A stretch of DNA of 45,794 nt from Prevotella sp. GTDB taxonomy: Bacteria; Bacteroidota; Bacteroidia; Bacteroidales; Bacteroidaceae. Under the pieces are notes generated by a model. That model was not told the DNA's origin and made no database searches. It saw only the letters and a program-made list of their open reading frames with translations. Below are positions 7,807 to 16,404 of the stretch, in pieces. Made by a program: the position numbers and the translations under genes. Within the stretch, counting starts at the first letter, position 1. Each line of letters opens with the position of its first letter. The stretch covers positions 1 to 45,794 of the forward strand of contig JAGCNO010000046.1 in NCBI GenBank assembly GCA_017645905.1, in the 5' to 3' direction.

Positions 7807-8928
7807 ATGGTTCTTTATCCGAAAATGATTATCGACGCGCTGGCTACAGTTACATACGCCGGCACGAAGAAAAGCCTCATAGACAGCGAGATGCTTGCCG
7901 ATACGCCTGCTGTCTCTGCGCCTCAGACCGACGGCGAGCCTTGGCAGGTGAAGGTGGTGTTGCTATTCCCCCGCGACACCGACCCATTCCTGAAGTCGAC
8001 CGTGAAGGCCGCCGAGGCTGCTATACACTATCATTGTGGCAAGGACGTGGTGGTGAACATCGAGACCGAGTTCAAGTCTAAGCCTCGTCCGGAAGTGGAG
8101 AAACTGCTGCCTGGCGTGAAGAATATCATCGCCGTCAGTAGTGGCAAGGGTGGAGTGGGGAAGAGCACCGTCGCTGCCAACCTGGCTATCGCCTTGGCCC
8201 GCTTGGGCTACAGCGTGGGACTGCTCGATACTGATATCTTCGGCCCCTCCGTGCCCAAGATGTTCAACGTCGAGGATGCCCGTCCATACGCTGTGAAGGT
8301 CGATGGCCGCGACCTGATAGAGCCCATCGAGCAGTATGGTGTGAAGCTGTTGTCCATAGGCTTCTTCGTCTCGCCCACTACGGCGACCCTCTGGCGTGGC
8401 GGTATGGCTACGAGTGCGCTGAAGCAGCTTATCGCCGATGCCGACTGGGGTGAGCTGGACTACTTCATCCTTGACACACCTCCTGGCACCAGCGACATCC
8501 ACCTCACACTCCTGCAGACACTTGCCATTACTGGCGCTATTATCGTCTCTACGCCGCAGCAGGTGGCGCTGGCCGATGCTCGCAAGGGTATCGACATGTA
8601 TCGCAATGAGAAGGTGAACGTGCCTATTCTCGGTCTGGTGGAGAACATGGCGTGGTTTACACCTGCCGAACTGCCCGAGAACCGCTACTACATCTTCGGT
8701 CGTGAGGGTTGTAAGCGTCTGGCCGAGGAGATGCAGCTGCCTCTGCTGGCACAGATACCGCTCGTTCAGGGCATCTGCGATAGTGGTGACGAGGGACAGC
8801 CCGTAGCTACGAAGGTAGACACGATGACGGGACAGGCCTTCCTGAACCTGGCTCAGGCCGTAGTCACCGTCGTGAACCGCCGCAACAAGGAAATGCCGAA
8901 GACGAAAATCGTGAAGACAGAAAAGTAA
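7807..8928 (+). CDS. mrp: Mrp/ApbC-type iron-sulfur cluster carrier ATPase
   Basis: Mrp (ApbC/NBP35 family) is a cytosolic P-loop ATPase that binds and passes on iron-sulfur clusters. The 373 residues hold an N-terminal MIP18-like part (about residues 1-100), the deviant Walker A GKGGVGKST at about 113-121, LLDTDIFGPSVPKMF, and FILDTPPGTSD with Walker B. The CxxC cluster-binding motif that many homologues carry after VENM is absent: the stretch reads VENMAWFTPAELPENRYY. It is followed 5 bases later by recF, so the two are likely co-transcribed. Confidence 0.9.
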   Translation: MVLYPKMIIDALATVTYAGTKKSLIDSEMLADTPAVSAPQTDGEPWQVKVVLLFPRDTDPFLKSTVKAAEAAIHYHCGKDVVVNIETEFKSKPRPEVEKLLPGVKNIIAVSSGKGGVGKSTVAANLAIALARLGYSVGLLDTDIFGPSVPKMFNVEDARPYAVKVDGRDLIEPIEQYGVKLLSIGFFVSPTTATLWRGGMATSALKQLIADADWGELDYFILDTPPGTSDIHLTLLQTLAITGAIIVSTPQQVALADARKGIDMYRNEKVNVPILGLVENMAWFTPAELPENRYYIFGREGCKRLAEEMQLPLLAQIPLVQGICDSGDEGQPVATKVDTMTGQAFLNLAQAVVTVVNRRNKEMPKTKIVKTEK

Positions 8929-8933
8929 AAGCC

Positions 8934-10028
8934 GTGATTCTCAACCACCTGTCCATACTCAACTACAAGAACATTGCGGAGGCCAGCCTTGACTTCTCGC
9001 CGAACATCAACTGCTTCATCGGACAGAACGGGGCGGGTAAGACCAATGTGCTTGATGCCATCTACTTCCTGTCGTTCTGCCACTCGGCTCATACGACCCA
9101 GGACTCTGTGGTCATCCGTCACGACGAGGAGTTTATGGTGCTGGAGGGCGACTATGCTGATAGGGATTCGCTTCATATCTATTGTGGGATGAAGCGCGGC
9201 ATGAAGAAGCATTTCAAGCGCGACAAGAAGGAATACAAGCGGCTGAGCGAACACATCGGCCTCATCCCCATCGTGAACGTCTCGCCTGGCGACACGCAGC
9301 TCATAGAGGGTGTCAGCGAGGAGCGTCGGAGGCTGATGGACGTTGTCATTGCCCAGATGGACAGGACGTATATCGCTACCCTTAACCGCTATAACAAGGC
9401 CCTGCAACAGCGTAATGCTATGCTCAGACAGGAGGATGTCGTTCCTGACCCCGACCTGCTCGGACTTTGGGAGGAGCAGATGGCTGCCGAGGGCGAGATT
9501 ATCTACAAGAAACGACAGGAGTTTATAACTCACCTCATGCCCCACTTCGAGCAGATCTATGCCCGCATATCGGGCAGTCGTGAGCAGGTGTCGCTTAGTT
9601 ATGTGTCTCATTGCCAGCGAGGTCCGTTGCTCGACATTATCCGCCGAGACCGACACAAGGATATTGCCGTTGGTTATTCGCTTCACGGTATTCATCGTGA
9701 CGACCTGGAGATGCTGCTCGACGGCCACCCCATGCGTCGTGAGGGCAGTCAGGGACAGATGAAAACCTATGTTGTGGCTCTAAAACTGGCGCAGTTCGAC
9801 TACCTCAGTCGTAACGGCAGTTCCACCACTCCCTTGCTGCTCCTTGACGACATCTTCGACAAACTCGATGCCAGCCGTGTGGAGGAGATTATCTCCCTCG
9901 TATCAGGCGAGCAGTTCGGACAGATATTTATTACCGACACCAACCGCGACCACCTCGACCAGATTCTTCGTCACGGAGACTTCAACTACCGCCTCTTCCA
10001 CGTTGTCGACGGCCAAATAACCCAATAA
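8934..10028 (+). CDS. recF: DNA replication/repair protein RecF
   Basis: RecF binds gapped DNA and helps load RecA at stalled forks. The 364 residues are typical. Near the N-terminus NYKNIAEASLDFSPNINCFI leads into Walker A GQNGAGKTNVLDAI. The signature SQGQMKTYVVALKLAQ and Walker B LLLLDDIFDKLD lie near the C-terminus. The start codon is GTG at 8934, five bases after the mrp stop. The DUF721 gene follows after one base, the usual recF neighbour in Bacteroidetes. Confidence 0.96.
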   Translation: MILNHLSILNYKNIAEASLDFSPNINCFIGQNGAGKTNVLDAIYFLSFCHSAHTTQDSVVIRHDEEFMVLEGDYADRDSLHIYCGMKRGMKKHFKRDKKEYKRLSEHIGLIPIVNVSPGDTQLIEGVSEERRRLMDVVIAQMDRTYIATLNRYNKALQQRNAMLRQEDVVPDPDLLGLWEEQMAAEGEIIYKKRQEFITHLMPHFEQIYARISGSREQVSLSYVSHCQRGPLLDIIRRDRHKDIAVGYSLHGIHRDDLEMLLDGHPMRREGSQGQMKTYVVALKLAQFDYLSRNGSSTTPLLLLDDIFDKLDASRVEEIISLVSGEQFGQIFITDTNRDHLDQILRHGDFNYRLFHVVDGQITQ

Positions 10029-10029
10029 C

Positions 10030-10320
10030 ATGTTTAAACGCGACGTACATCAAATAAGCCAGCTCATCATGCGTAACCTGCGTGTGCAAGGCTTGGAGAC
10101 TCCTTTGCTTCAAAAACGGCTTGTTGAGTCGTGGCCTCTGATTGCCGGTCCTGCCGTCACCCGTTACACCATAGGTGTCAGCATCCGCAACCAGACGCTC
10201 TTCGTACGTCTCTCCGTGCCAGCCTTGCGTGCCGACTTGAGCATGCGCCGCCAGGAGTTCGTCAGGCTGCTCAACGACTATGTCGGTGCCCAGATAATTG
10301 CCGACATACGATTCTGTTAA
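10030..10320 (+). CDS. DUF721/DciA-like protein
   Basis: This small 96-residue protein belongs to the DUF721 family, related to DciA, the replicative helicase loader in bacteria lacking DnaC or DnaI. Family landmarks are an N-terminal helix ending in a W-P-L-I-A-G-P segment near residue 35 and a second half with TLFVRLSVPALRADLSMRR, where a leucine-rich segment precedes LLNDYVG. It starts one base after recF and ends before a bidirectional terminator, so recF and this gene form one unit. The helicase-loading role is inferred from the family. Confidence 0.85.
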   Translation: MFKRDVHQISQLIMRNLRVQGLETPLLQKRLVESWPLIAGPAVTRYTIGVSIRNQTLFVRLSVPALRADLSMRRQEFVRLLNDYVGAQIIADIRFC

Positions 10321-10325
10321 CAAAA

Positions 10326-10352
10326 ATCCCCCTCCTGGTCTTAGGAAGGGGA
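10326..10352. terminator. Bidirectional terminator
   Basis: ATCCCC at 10326 pairs with GGGGAT ending at 10352, with TCC/GGA continuing the stem. It lies between two convergent genes (DUF721 and rhaD). An A-run precedes it, giving a T-run on the minus-strand transcript. Confidence 0.8.
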
Positions 10353-10371
10353 TCATTCATCAAAACATCAT

Positions 10372-11181
10372 TTACCTTGGCAGATTAAAGGCCTTAGTCA
10401 TCTCGGCCATCTGCTCGTCGCTCATGCCTTCGGGCTCGAAGCCCATGCATTTAGCATTGATATAGATTTTGGCACTCTTGGAGAGCACGTCGATCTGGTC
10501 GAAGGCATCCATCACGTCCTTGCCCTTGGCAAAGACGCCGTGCTTCTCCCACATCACCACGTCGTATTCCTCCAGCTCCTTCAGCGTGCGCTCGGCCAGT
10601 TCGTTGCTGCCGGGCAGGGTGTAGGGCACAATGCCGAGACCCAGCGGGCAGAAGGCCTTCGTCTCTGGAATCATGCTCCACAGTATGCGGGTGAGGACAT
10701 CCTTTCCGAGGAACGCACGGTTATGGCTCATAGCCACCAGCTCTATAGGATGGGTGTGTACGGTGGCTTTATATCCGCTTCCTGTTTCTATCTGGCGGGC
10801 ATGTACAATGAGATGGCTGGGCAGTTCGCTCGTGGGCATCACGGGGTTGTCGGCGATGATGATGTAAGAGGCGCAGTCGTCAAGAATACGGATGATACTG
10901 CCGTTATCCATTGGCCACAGCGCCAGGTCACGCATGCGCATACCCGTACCCTTGCAATAGAAGTAGCAGCCCTTAAGTGCCGGCAGAGCAATGCCTATCT
11001 GTTTTACGTCGCTGATGGCGGGCAACTGGCGTATCTCGTCGTCCACGAAGTCGGTGATGTTGACGGTGATGTTACCGCCGTTACGCTCTGCCCATCCGTT
11101 CTGCCACAGGTAACCAGCCACTTCGGCTATTTTCTCCACCTCTGCACGAAGGGCAGGACGGCCTTCAAGAATACTTTTCAT
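10372..11181 (-). CDS. rhaD: Rhamnulose-1-phosphate aldolase
   Basis: RhaD splits L-rhamnulose 1-phosphate into dihydroxyacetone phosphate and L-lactaldehyde, the last step of rhamnose breakdown. The 269 residues match the class II aldolase RhaD (about 274). GGNITVN near residue 36, GTGMRMRDL, the zinc-binding HTHPIE segment near residue 141 and VMWEKHGVFAKG near the C-terminus are visible. No other rha gene is adjacent, but a rhamnogalacturonan acetylesterase-like gene is divergent from it and a rhamnosidase remnant lies 18 kb away, so rhamnose-rich pectin is a likely substrate source. Confidence 0.95.
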   Translation of the reverse strand: MKSILEGRPALRAEVEKIAEVAGYLWQNGWAERNGGNITVNITDFVDDEIRQLPAISDVKQIGIALPALKGCYFYCKGTGMRMRDLALWPMDNGSIIRILDDCASYIIIADNPVMPTSELPSHLIVHARQIETGSGYKATVHTHPIELVAMSHNRAFLGKDVLTRILWSMIPETKAFCPLGLGIVPYTLPGSNELAERTLKELEEYDVVMWEKHGVFAKGKDVMDAFDQIDVLSKSAKIYINAKCMGFEPEGMSDEQMAEMTKAFNLPR

Positions 11182-11315
11182 AAGAATGATGTGTTAGTCA
11201 GGTTATACAATATTTATAATAAATAACGTCGGTAAGGATTTACTTATTGCATGTGATAAAGTTTAATTTCGGTTATTTTTTGCAAAACTACTATTAGTAT
11301 GTCAGCCATTTTGTG

Positions 11316-11323
11316 TACCTTTG
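11316..11323 (+). promoter_or_regulatory. Promoter -7 box of the acetylesterase gene
   Basis: TACCTTTG lies 20 bases before the ATG at 11344. The upstream -33 match is weak (TTAG at 11294-11297, 18-base spacing). Confidence 0.6.
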
Positions 11324-11343
11324 TCCCGAATTATTGACTTAAC

Positions 11344-12345
11344 ATGAAAAGAATCCTACATTCGGTGGCCATTGCCGCTCTTGTCTTGCTGCTCATGGCC
11401 GCAGGTCAGTCACGTCCGACCACCATCTTCATCATTGGCGACAGCACCGCTGCCAACAAGGACATCTCCGGCGGAAAGCAGGAGCGTGGATGGGGCATGG
11501 CCCTGCAATGTTTTTTTGATGACAACATCCTGGTGGATAATCATGCCGTGAACGGACGTTCATCGCTTAGCTTTATCAACGAAGGCCGTTGGGACAAGGT
11601 GCTGGAGAAGCTCCGTCCCGGCGACTACGTCATCATCCAGTTTGGGCATAACGATGAGAAGCCCAAGGCCGACCGGCATACTGACCCCGGCTCCACCTTC
11701 GACTACAATCTGGCGAAATATGTTCGTGAGACCCGTGAGAAGGGTGGCATACCCGTGCTGATGAATTGCGTTGTGCGGCGTAATTTCTTTGTCCAGGCAC
11801 CTGAGAACGATGATGACGAGAAACTCCGCACCACGACGTTCAAGGACGGGGTGAAGATGGTGGAGGGCGATTCGTTGATAGACACCCACGGTCTTTACCG
11901 CGTGGCTCCCCGTGACGTAGCAGAGCGTATGAACTGCCATTTCGTCGATGCCAACGCCATCACCCACAATCTGGAGCAGGGTCTGGGGCGTGAGGCCTCG
12001 AAGAAGTTGCACATGTGGTTCCTTCCTGGAGAGGAACCCAGTGTGCCCGACGGTCGTCAGGACAATACACATTATAATATCTATGGTGCTTACGTTGTGG
12101 CCCGTCTGCTGGCTGATGCCCTCTGCGAGGAGATTCCCCTGCTGGCGAAATACCGCACTGAGGCCGACATTACCGTCGACAAAAAGGGTAGGGGAGATTT
12201 CCTTTCTCTTGAGAAAGCATTGGAGAGCATTGATACTACGAAACCCACCACCATCCAAATCCTTGGCGGCGAATGGTCAAAGCCCGAGCTTGGAAAGAAA
12301 TCCAAAGTGCAGTTTATCCTCCGCATGGGGGCTTCATGGAAGTAA
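11344..12345 (+). CDS. SGNH/GDSL rhamnogalacturonan acetylesterase-like protein
   Basis: This is a secreted esterase of 333 residues that likely removes acetyl groups from pectin backbones (CE12-like). A signal peptide (residues 1 to about 20) is followed by block I FIIGDSTAAN with the catalytic Ser, block II HAVNGRSS with the oxyanion Gly, block III FGHND, and block V DNTHYN with the Asp-His pair. After about residue 270 the SGNH domain ends. The last ~58 residues (ITVDKKGRGDFLSLEKAL onward) resemble the first strand and helix of a pectin methylesterase (CE8) domain and then stop. This looks like the stump of a lost second catalytic domain. Confidence 0.85.
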   Translation: MKRILHSVAIAALVLLLMAAGQSRPTTIFIIGDSTAANKDISGGKQERGWGMALQCFFDDNILVDNHAVNGRSSLSFINEGRWDKVLEKLRPGDYVIIQFGHNDEKPKADRHTDPGSTFDYNLAKYVRETREKGGIPVLMNCVVRRNFFVQAPENDDDEKLRTTTFKDGVKMVEGDSLIDTHGLYRVAPRDVAERMNCHFVDANAITHNLEQGLGREASKKLHMWFLPGEEPSVPDGRQDNTHYNIYGAYVVARLLADALCEEIPLLAKYRTEADITVDKKGRGDFLSLEKALESIDTTKPTTIQILGGEWSKPELGKKSKVQFILRMGASWK

Positions 12346-12381
12346 TAAATCGAAAATAAGTAAATCATAAATATTTAAATC

Positions 12382-14001
12382 ATGTCACAAGCAATTCAAA
12401 AGACTTTGCGCGACTCCGCCGGAATGAGGTGGACGGCGCTGCTGCTCTTGGCCCTTGCCATGTTCTGCAGCTACATTTTCATGGACATCCTCTCACCCAT
12501 TAAAGACCTGATGCAGGAGACCCGCGGCTGGGACTCTACCGCCTTTGGTACGATGCAGGGCTCGGAGGTGTTCCTCAACGTTTTCGCGTTCTTCCTCATC
12601 TTTGCCGGTATCATCCTCGACAAGATGGGCGTACGCTTCACCGCCGTGCTTTCAGCTGTGGTGATGCTCGTGGGAGCCGTCATCAAGTGGTATGCCGTGA
12701 GCGAGTCGTTCATGGGCAGCGGCCTGGAGCAGTGGTTTACCGACAACCTCAACTACATCCCGCTCTTCGACGAGCTGGGCGTCTCGCCGTTCTACGAGGG
12801 CATGCCCGCCTCGGCAAAGTTCGCCGCCAGCGGCTTTATGATTTTCGGCTGCGGCTGTGAGATGGCAGGCATCACCGTCAGCCGTGGAATCGTGAAGTGG
12901 TTCAAGGGCCGTGAGATGGCTCTCGCTATGGGTTCCGAGATGGCCCTTGCCCGTCTGGGTGTTGCCACGTGCATGATTTTCTCGCCCTTCTTTGCCCGTC
13001 TGGGAGGTCATGTCAGCGTCACCCGCTCTGTGGCCTTCGGCGTAGTGCTCATGTGCATCGCCCTGATCATGACCATTGTCTATTTCTTCATGGACCGCAA
13101 GCTCGACGCTCAGACTGGTGAGGCCGAGGAGAAGGACGACCCGTTCAAGGTTTCCGATATTGGTAAGATTCTCAGCGACGGCGGTTTCTGGCTCGTCGCC
13201 CTGCTCTGCGTGCTCTATTACTCGGCCATTTTCCCCTTCCAGAAGTATGCCGTGAACATGCTGCAATGTAACCTCACGCTGACACCTCCGGCTGCCGACT
13301 CGTTCTGGGCCAGCTCAGAGGTGACCATCATCCAGTATGTCATCATGCTCATCGTGGCCGCCGCCGGTTTTGCCAGCAATTTCCAGAAGAAAGCCAACCT
13401 GAAGTACGGTCTTCTCGGACTGTCTATTGCCGCCCTCGTGGTCTACTGCTACATGGGCTTTATGCGCCAGTCGGCCGAGAGCATCTTTGCCGTGTTCCCC
13501 TTGCTGGCCGTGCTCATCACGCCTATACTCGGCAGCTATGTCGACCATAAGGGTAAGGCTGCTTCGATGCTCGTGCTGGGTTCGTTGTTGCTCATCGCCT
13601 GTCACCTCACGTTTGCCTTCATCCTGCCTCTGTTTAAGGGCTCGGCTGTGGGTGGCATCGTCATTGCCTACATTACCATCTTGGTGCTCGGCTCGTCATT
13701 CTCTTTGGTACCCGCATCATTGTGGCCAAGTGTTCCTAAGTTGGTCGATGCCAAGGTGATAGGCTCTGCCTACGCTCTCATCTTCTGGATTCAGAACATC
13801 GGCCTGTGGCTCTTCCCGTTGCTCATCGGTAAGGTGCTCGACGCCACCAATCCTGGTGTCACCGACCCCACACAGTTCAACTATACTGCACCGCTGGTCA
13901 TGCTCGCTTGTCTGGGTGTGGCAGCCCTCATCCTCGGCCTTGTGCTGAAGGTTGTAGACCGCAAGCGTGGCCTCGGACTGGAGGAACCGAATATTAAGTA
14001 G
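12382..14001 (+). CDS. MFS transporter
   Basis: This is a 539-residue integral membrane protein with about 12 hydrophobic segments and a charged central loop near residues 240-260. A major-facilitator signature appears as GIILDKMGVRF after the second segment, and VKWFKGREMALAMGSEMALARLG resembles the conserved loop 4-5 region. It follows the acetylesterase gene by 36 bases on the same strand, so it may import a pectin breakdown product, but the substrate cannot be read from the sequence. The gap holds degenerate 7-base repeats (TAAATCG type). Confidence 0.85.
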   Translation: MSQAIQKTLRDSAGMRWTALLLLALAMFCSYIFMDILSPIKDLMQETRGWDSTAFGTMQGSEVFLNVFAFFLIFAGIILDKMGVRFTAVLSAVVMLVGAVIKWYAVSESFMGSGLEQWFTDNLNYIPLFDELGVSPFYEGMPASAKFAASGFMIFGCGCEMAGITVSRGIVKWFKGREMALAMGSEMALARLGVATCMIFSPFFARLGGHVSVTRSVAFGVVLMCIALIMTIVYFFMDRKLDAQTGEAEEKDDPFKVSDIGKILSDGGFWLVALLCVLYYSAIFPFQKYAVNMLQCNLTLTPPAADSFWASSEVTIIQYVIMLIVAAAGFASNFQKKANLKYGLLGLSIAALVVYCYMGFMRQSAESIFAVFPLLAVLITPILGSYVDHKGKAASMLVLGSLLLIACHLTFAFILPLFKGSAVGGIVIAYITILVLGSSFSLVPASLWPSVPKLVDAKVIGSAYALIFWIQNIGLWLFPLLIGKVLDATNPGVTDPTQFNYTAPLVMLACLGVAALILGLVLKVVDRKRGLGLEEPNIK

Positions 14002-14028
14002 GTTGCGCCCCCTACGGGGATAAATGAT

Positions 14029-14177
14029 AAATGAGAAATGAAAAATGAAAAATGAAAAACGAAAGGTGAGAAATATGATTACCTTTGGTTTTAATATTCT
14101 GAAGAAGAAATGTAAAGGCACGGGATGGGTGCCTGTGGTAATCATATTTATCATTTTTCATTTTTCATTTCTCATTT
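14029..14177. repeat. Long inverted repeat over leader and signal peptide of TPR gene
   Basis: The outer arms 14029-14055 and 14151-14177 are perfect complements over 27 bases and are built of 7-base units (AAATGAA type against TTTCATT). Inner arms 14071-14083 and 14137-14149 are perfect over 13 bases (AAATATGATTACC). A small GGCAC/GTGCC stem sits in the loop. Both candidate start codons (14045 and 14075) lie in left arms. The right outer arm encodes the hydrophobic core of the signal peptide (IFHFSFLIS). Confidence 0.9.
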
Positions 14178-15286
14178 CGGGTTCTGCCCTTGCCCAGCGG
14201 AAGGAGCTCAGTCAGGCTCGTACCTTCATCAAGAACAAGAAATACGACGATGCCGAAAAGCTGGTAGCCCCTCTGCTGAAGGACTCCGCCAACCGTCAGA
14301 ACAAGCGGGTATGGGAAGCACTCTACGACATCGTTCACGGGAAGTATGCCCAGGCCAACGACCGGCTCTACTTGAAGCAGAAGCAGGATACCGCCGCTTT
14401 CTTCGCCCTTGCCCGTCGCATGGTGAGCGTTGCCGAGACCCTCGACAGTCTCACCGACGACGACCGCAAGAGTCATTCCGCCGAGCAGCACGTCCACCGT
14501 GTGAACCTCTTCAACGGCGGTATCTACTTTGTGCGTAAGTCGAAGTGGCAGGAGGCCTACGACTTCATGGAGGCCTACATCGACTGTGCCCGCCAGCCTC
14601 TCTTTGAGGCCTACCACTACGATTCCCTCGACCAGCGTATGCCCCAGGCCGCCTACTGGGCAACGTACAGCGGCTACATGCTCCATGACCCCGTGCTTAC
14701 TCTGCGCCACCGACAGCTGGCCCTTCGTGATTCCTCGAAGACCGACTTCACCCTGCAGTTTATCGCCGAGGCCCGCTTGTGGCTCAAGGACCAGGAACTC
14801 TACCTCTATACGCTCCAGGAGGGTTTCCGCCGCAACCCTCTCTTCCCCTATTTCTTCCCCCGTCTTTTTGATGTCTACACCAGTCGTGGAGAGTACGACC
14901 GTGCCCTCGCCGTAGCCGACAGCGCCCTTGCCGTCAGCGACTCCTCCCAGCTCTTCCTCTTTGCCAAAAGCACCACTCTGCTGTCTATGGGACGCTATGC
15001 CGAGAGCATCAAGATAGGCGAGAAACTCATCGGTATAAACGACAGTCTTCCAGAGCCTTACTTCAACGTTGGGACAGCCTACATAAACATTGCCGACCGC
15101 CTCGATACGAAGAAGGAGCGCAAGCTGGTGAAGCAGGCCTACCAGAAGGCAATGCCCTACATGGAGCACTACCGCAAGCTCATGCCCGAAGAGAAGCAGA
15201 AGTGGGGCCCCGCCCTCTACCGCATATACCTCAACCTCAACATGGGACGGCAGTTCGACGAAATAGACCGCTTACTGAGGAAGTGA
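14075..15286 (+). CDS. Exported tetratricopeptide-repeat protein
   Basis: I recognise a TPR protein without a known specific function. The signal peptide core VVIIFIIFHFSFLISGSALA is followed by mature sequence from about QRKELSQARTF. Helical repeats follow, for example ARTFIKNKKYDDAEKLVAPL, RGEYDRALAVADSALAV and MGRYAESIKIGEKLIG, ending with a solenoid to the C-terminus. Exported to periplasm or outer surface. The start at 14075 is preferred, with 14045 (ten residues more) possible; both lie in the left arms of a long inverted repeat. The stop codon lies in a heptad run (15282-15316) that precedes the epimerase-like gene, so the two genes are closely packed and probably co-transcribed. Confidence 0.8.
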   Translation: MITFGFNILKKKCKGTGWVPVVIIFIIFHFSFLISGSALAQRKELSQARTFIKNKKYDDAEKLVAPLLKDSANRQNKRVWEALYDIVHGKYAQANDRLYLKQKQDTAAFFALARRMVSVAETLDSLTDDDRKSHSAEQHVHRVNLFNGGIYFVRKSKWQEAYDFMEAYIDCARQPLFEAYHYDSLDQRMPQAAYWATYSGYMLHDPVLTLRHRQLALRDSSKTDFTLQFIAEARLWLKDQELYLYTLQEGFRRNPLFPYFFPRLFDVYTSRGEYDRALAVADSALAVSDSSQLFLFAKSTTLLSMGRYAESIKIGEKLIGINDSLPEPYFNVGTAYINIADRLDTKKERKLVKQAYQKAMPYMEHYRKLMPEEKQKWGPALYRIYLNLNMGRQFDEIDRLLRK

Positions 15287-15316
15287 AGAGTGAAGAATGA
15301 AGAGTGAAGAATGAAG
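15282..15316. repeat. Heptad repeats before the epimerase-like gene
   Basis: Five 7-base units (AGTGAAG, AGTGAAG, AATGAAG, AGTGAAG, AATGAAG) include the stop of the TPR gene. Units of complementary type (TCACTCT) are inserted within the following gene at 16066-16107. Confidence 0.85.
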
Positions 15317-15339
15317 AATTTGCTACCGCTAATACAAAG

Positions 15340-16404
15340 ATGAAAAACATTTGCATTGTAGTGGGCGCACGCCCCAACTTCGTTAAGGTAGCCCCGCTCA
15401 TTCGTGTCATAGAACGTAGTGAGCAGGGTACGTATACCCTTGTTTATGCCGGTCGTGACGATGACCCCACGCTGGAGTCCTCGCTCTTCGACGACCTTCA
15501 GATGCCTCGTCCTGATGTCTTCTTGGGCGTAGGCAGTAGCAGCCTGAACGAGATTACCAGTCAGGTGATGGCACGTTTTGATGCCTTCCTCGACGAGCAT
15601 CCTGTCGACGTGGTCATCGTCGTCGACGACCTTGCCTCGACGATGGCTGCAGCTATTGTCGCCAAGAAGCGCGGTCTGACGCTGGCACACCTTGTGGCCG
15701 GTACGCGCTCCTTCGACATGAAGATGCCTAAGGAGGTGAACCGTCTTGTCATCGACGCCCTCTCCGATATTCTATTCACCGCCGGTGTTCGCAGCAACAG
15801 CGTCGCTACCCGTGAGCAGGCCGAGGGCTCCACCACCTATATGGTGGGTAATATCCTGATGGACTCCCTCCGTTTCTGCCAGCCCCGGTTGCGCAAGCCC
15901 GATATCAGCGTGGAGGAGGGCAGATACATCGTGCTGACCATTAACCGTCGTGCCTTGCTCTCCGACCCTGAGAAGCTCTCACAGCTTCTGCAAGCAATTA
16001 TTTCCTCAGCTGGCGATACCCCCATCATTGCCCCGTTGCGCGACGAAGCAAGGGAGCTGGTGTCCTCACTCTTCACTCTTAACTCTTCACTCCTCGCTCT
16101 TCACTCCCCTCTCTCCTATCTCGAGTTTGGCTGGCTCACCGCCCATGCCCGAGGCATCATCACCGACAGCGGTAACGTAGCCGAGGAGGCAACCTTCAAC
16201 GGCGTGCCCTGCATCACCCTCAACAGCTATACCGAGCATCAGGAGACCGTCACCCAGGGCACCAACGTCCTTGTGGGTGAAGACCCCGAGCGCCTTGCCC
16301 AGGCTGTCAGTCAGATGGTCAAGGGAGAATGGAAGACCGGCTCCCTGCCCGAACGTTGGGACGGCCGTACGGCCGAGCGCATCGTGAAGATACTGATGGA
16401 CTGA
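15340..16404 (+). CDS. Divergent UDP-GlcNAc 2-epimerase homologue
   Basis: This protein of about 354 residues has the fold of the non-hydrolysing UDP-N-acetylglucosamine 2-epimerase (WecB/MnaA): GARPNFVKVAPL at the N-terminus, AGTRSFDMKMPKEVNRL in the middle, and DSGNVAEEATFNGVPCITL near the C-terminus. Key positions differ from the family. The usual H-V-E-A-G-L-R-S reads HLVAGTRS, so the catalytic Glu is Val. The T-x-H-R-R-E-N motif reads TINRRAL, so the catalytic His is Asn. The enzyme may be inactive or altered in function. Residues about 243-256 are encoded by six 7-base repeats inserted in frame. The start at 15340 (MKNICIVVGARPNF) is chosen by homology. Confidence 0.75.
   Translation: MKNICIVVGARPNFVKVAPLIRVIERSEQGTYTLVYAGRDDDPTLESSLFDDLQMPRPDVFLGVGSSSLNEITSQVMARFDAFLDEHPVDVVIVVDDLASTMAAAIVAKKRGLTLAHLVAGTRSFDMKMPKEVNRLVIDALSDILFTAGVRSNSVATREQAEGSTTYMVGNILMDSLRFCQPRLRKPDISVEEGRYIVLTINRRALLSDPEKLSQLLQAIISSAGDTPIIAPLRDEARELVSSLFTLNSSLLALHSPLSYLEFGWLTAHARGIITDSGNVAEEATFNGVPCITLNSYTEHQETVTQGTNVLVGEDPERLAQAVSQMVKGEWKTGSLPERWDGRTAERIVKILMD
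16066..16107. repeat. Heptad repeats inside the epimerase-like gene
   Basis: Six units of 7 bases (TCACTCT, TCACTCT, TAACTCT, TCACTCC, TCGCTCT, TCACTCC) make 42 bases, exactly 14 codons. They encode a Ser/Leu-rich segment between the C-terminal Rossmann strands and keep the frame. Confidence 0.85.

Noticed and set aside
14165..15169. Long open frame antisense to the TPR gene
   Set aside because: Same reason: the + strand protein has clear TPR and signal-peptide features, the antisense product has none.
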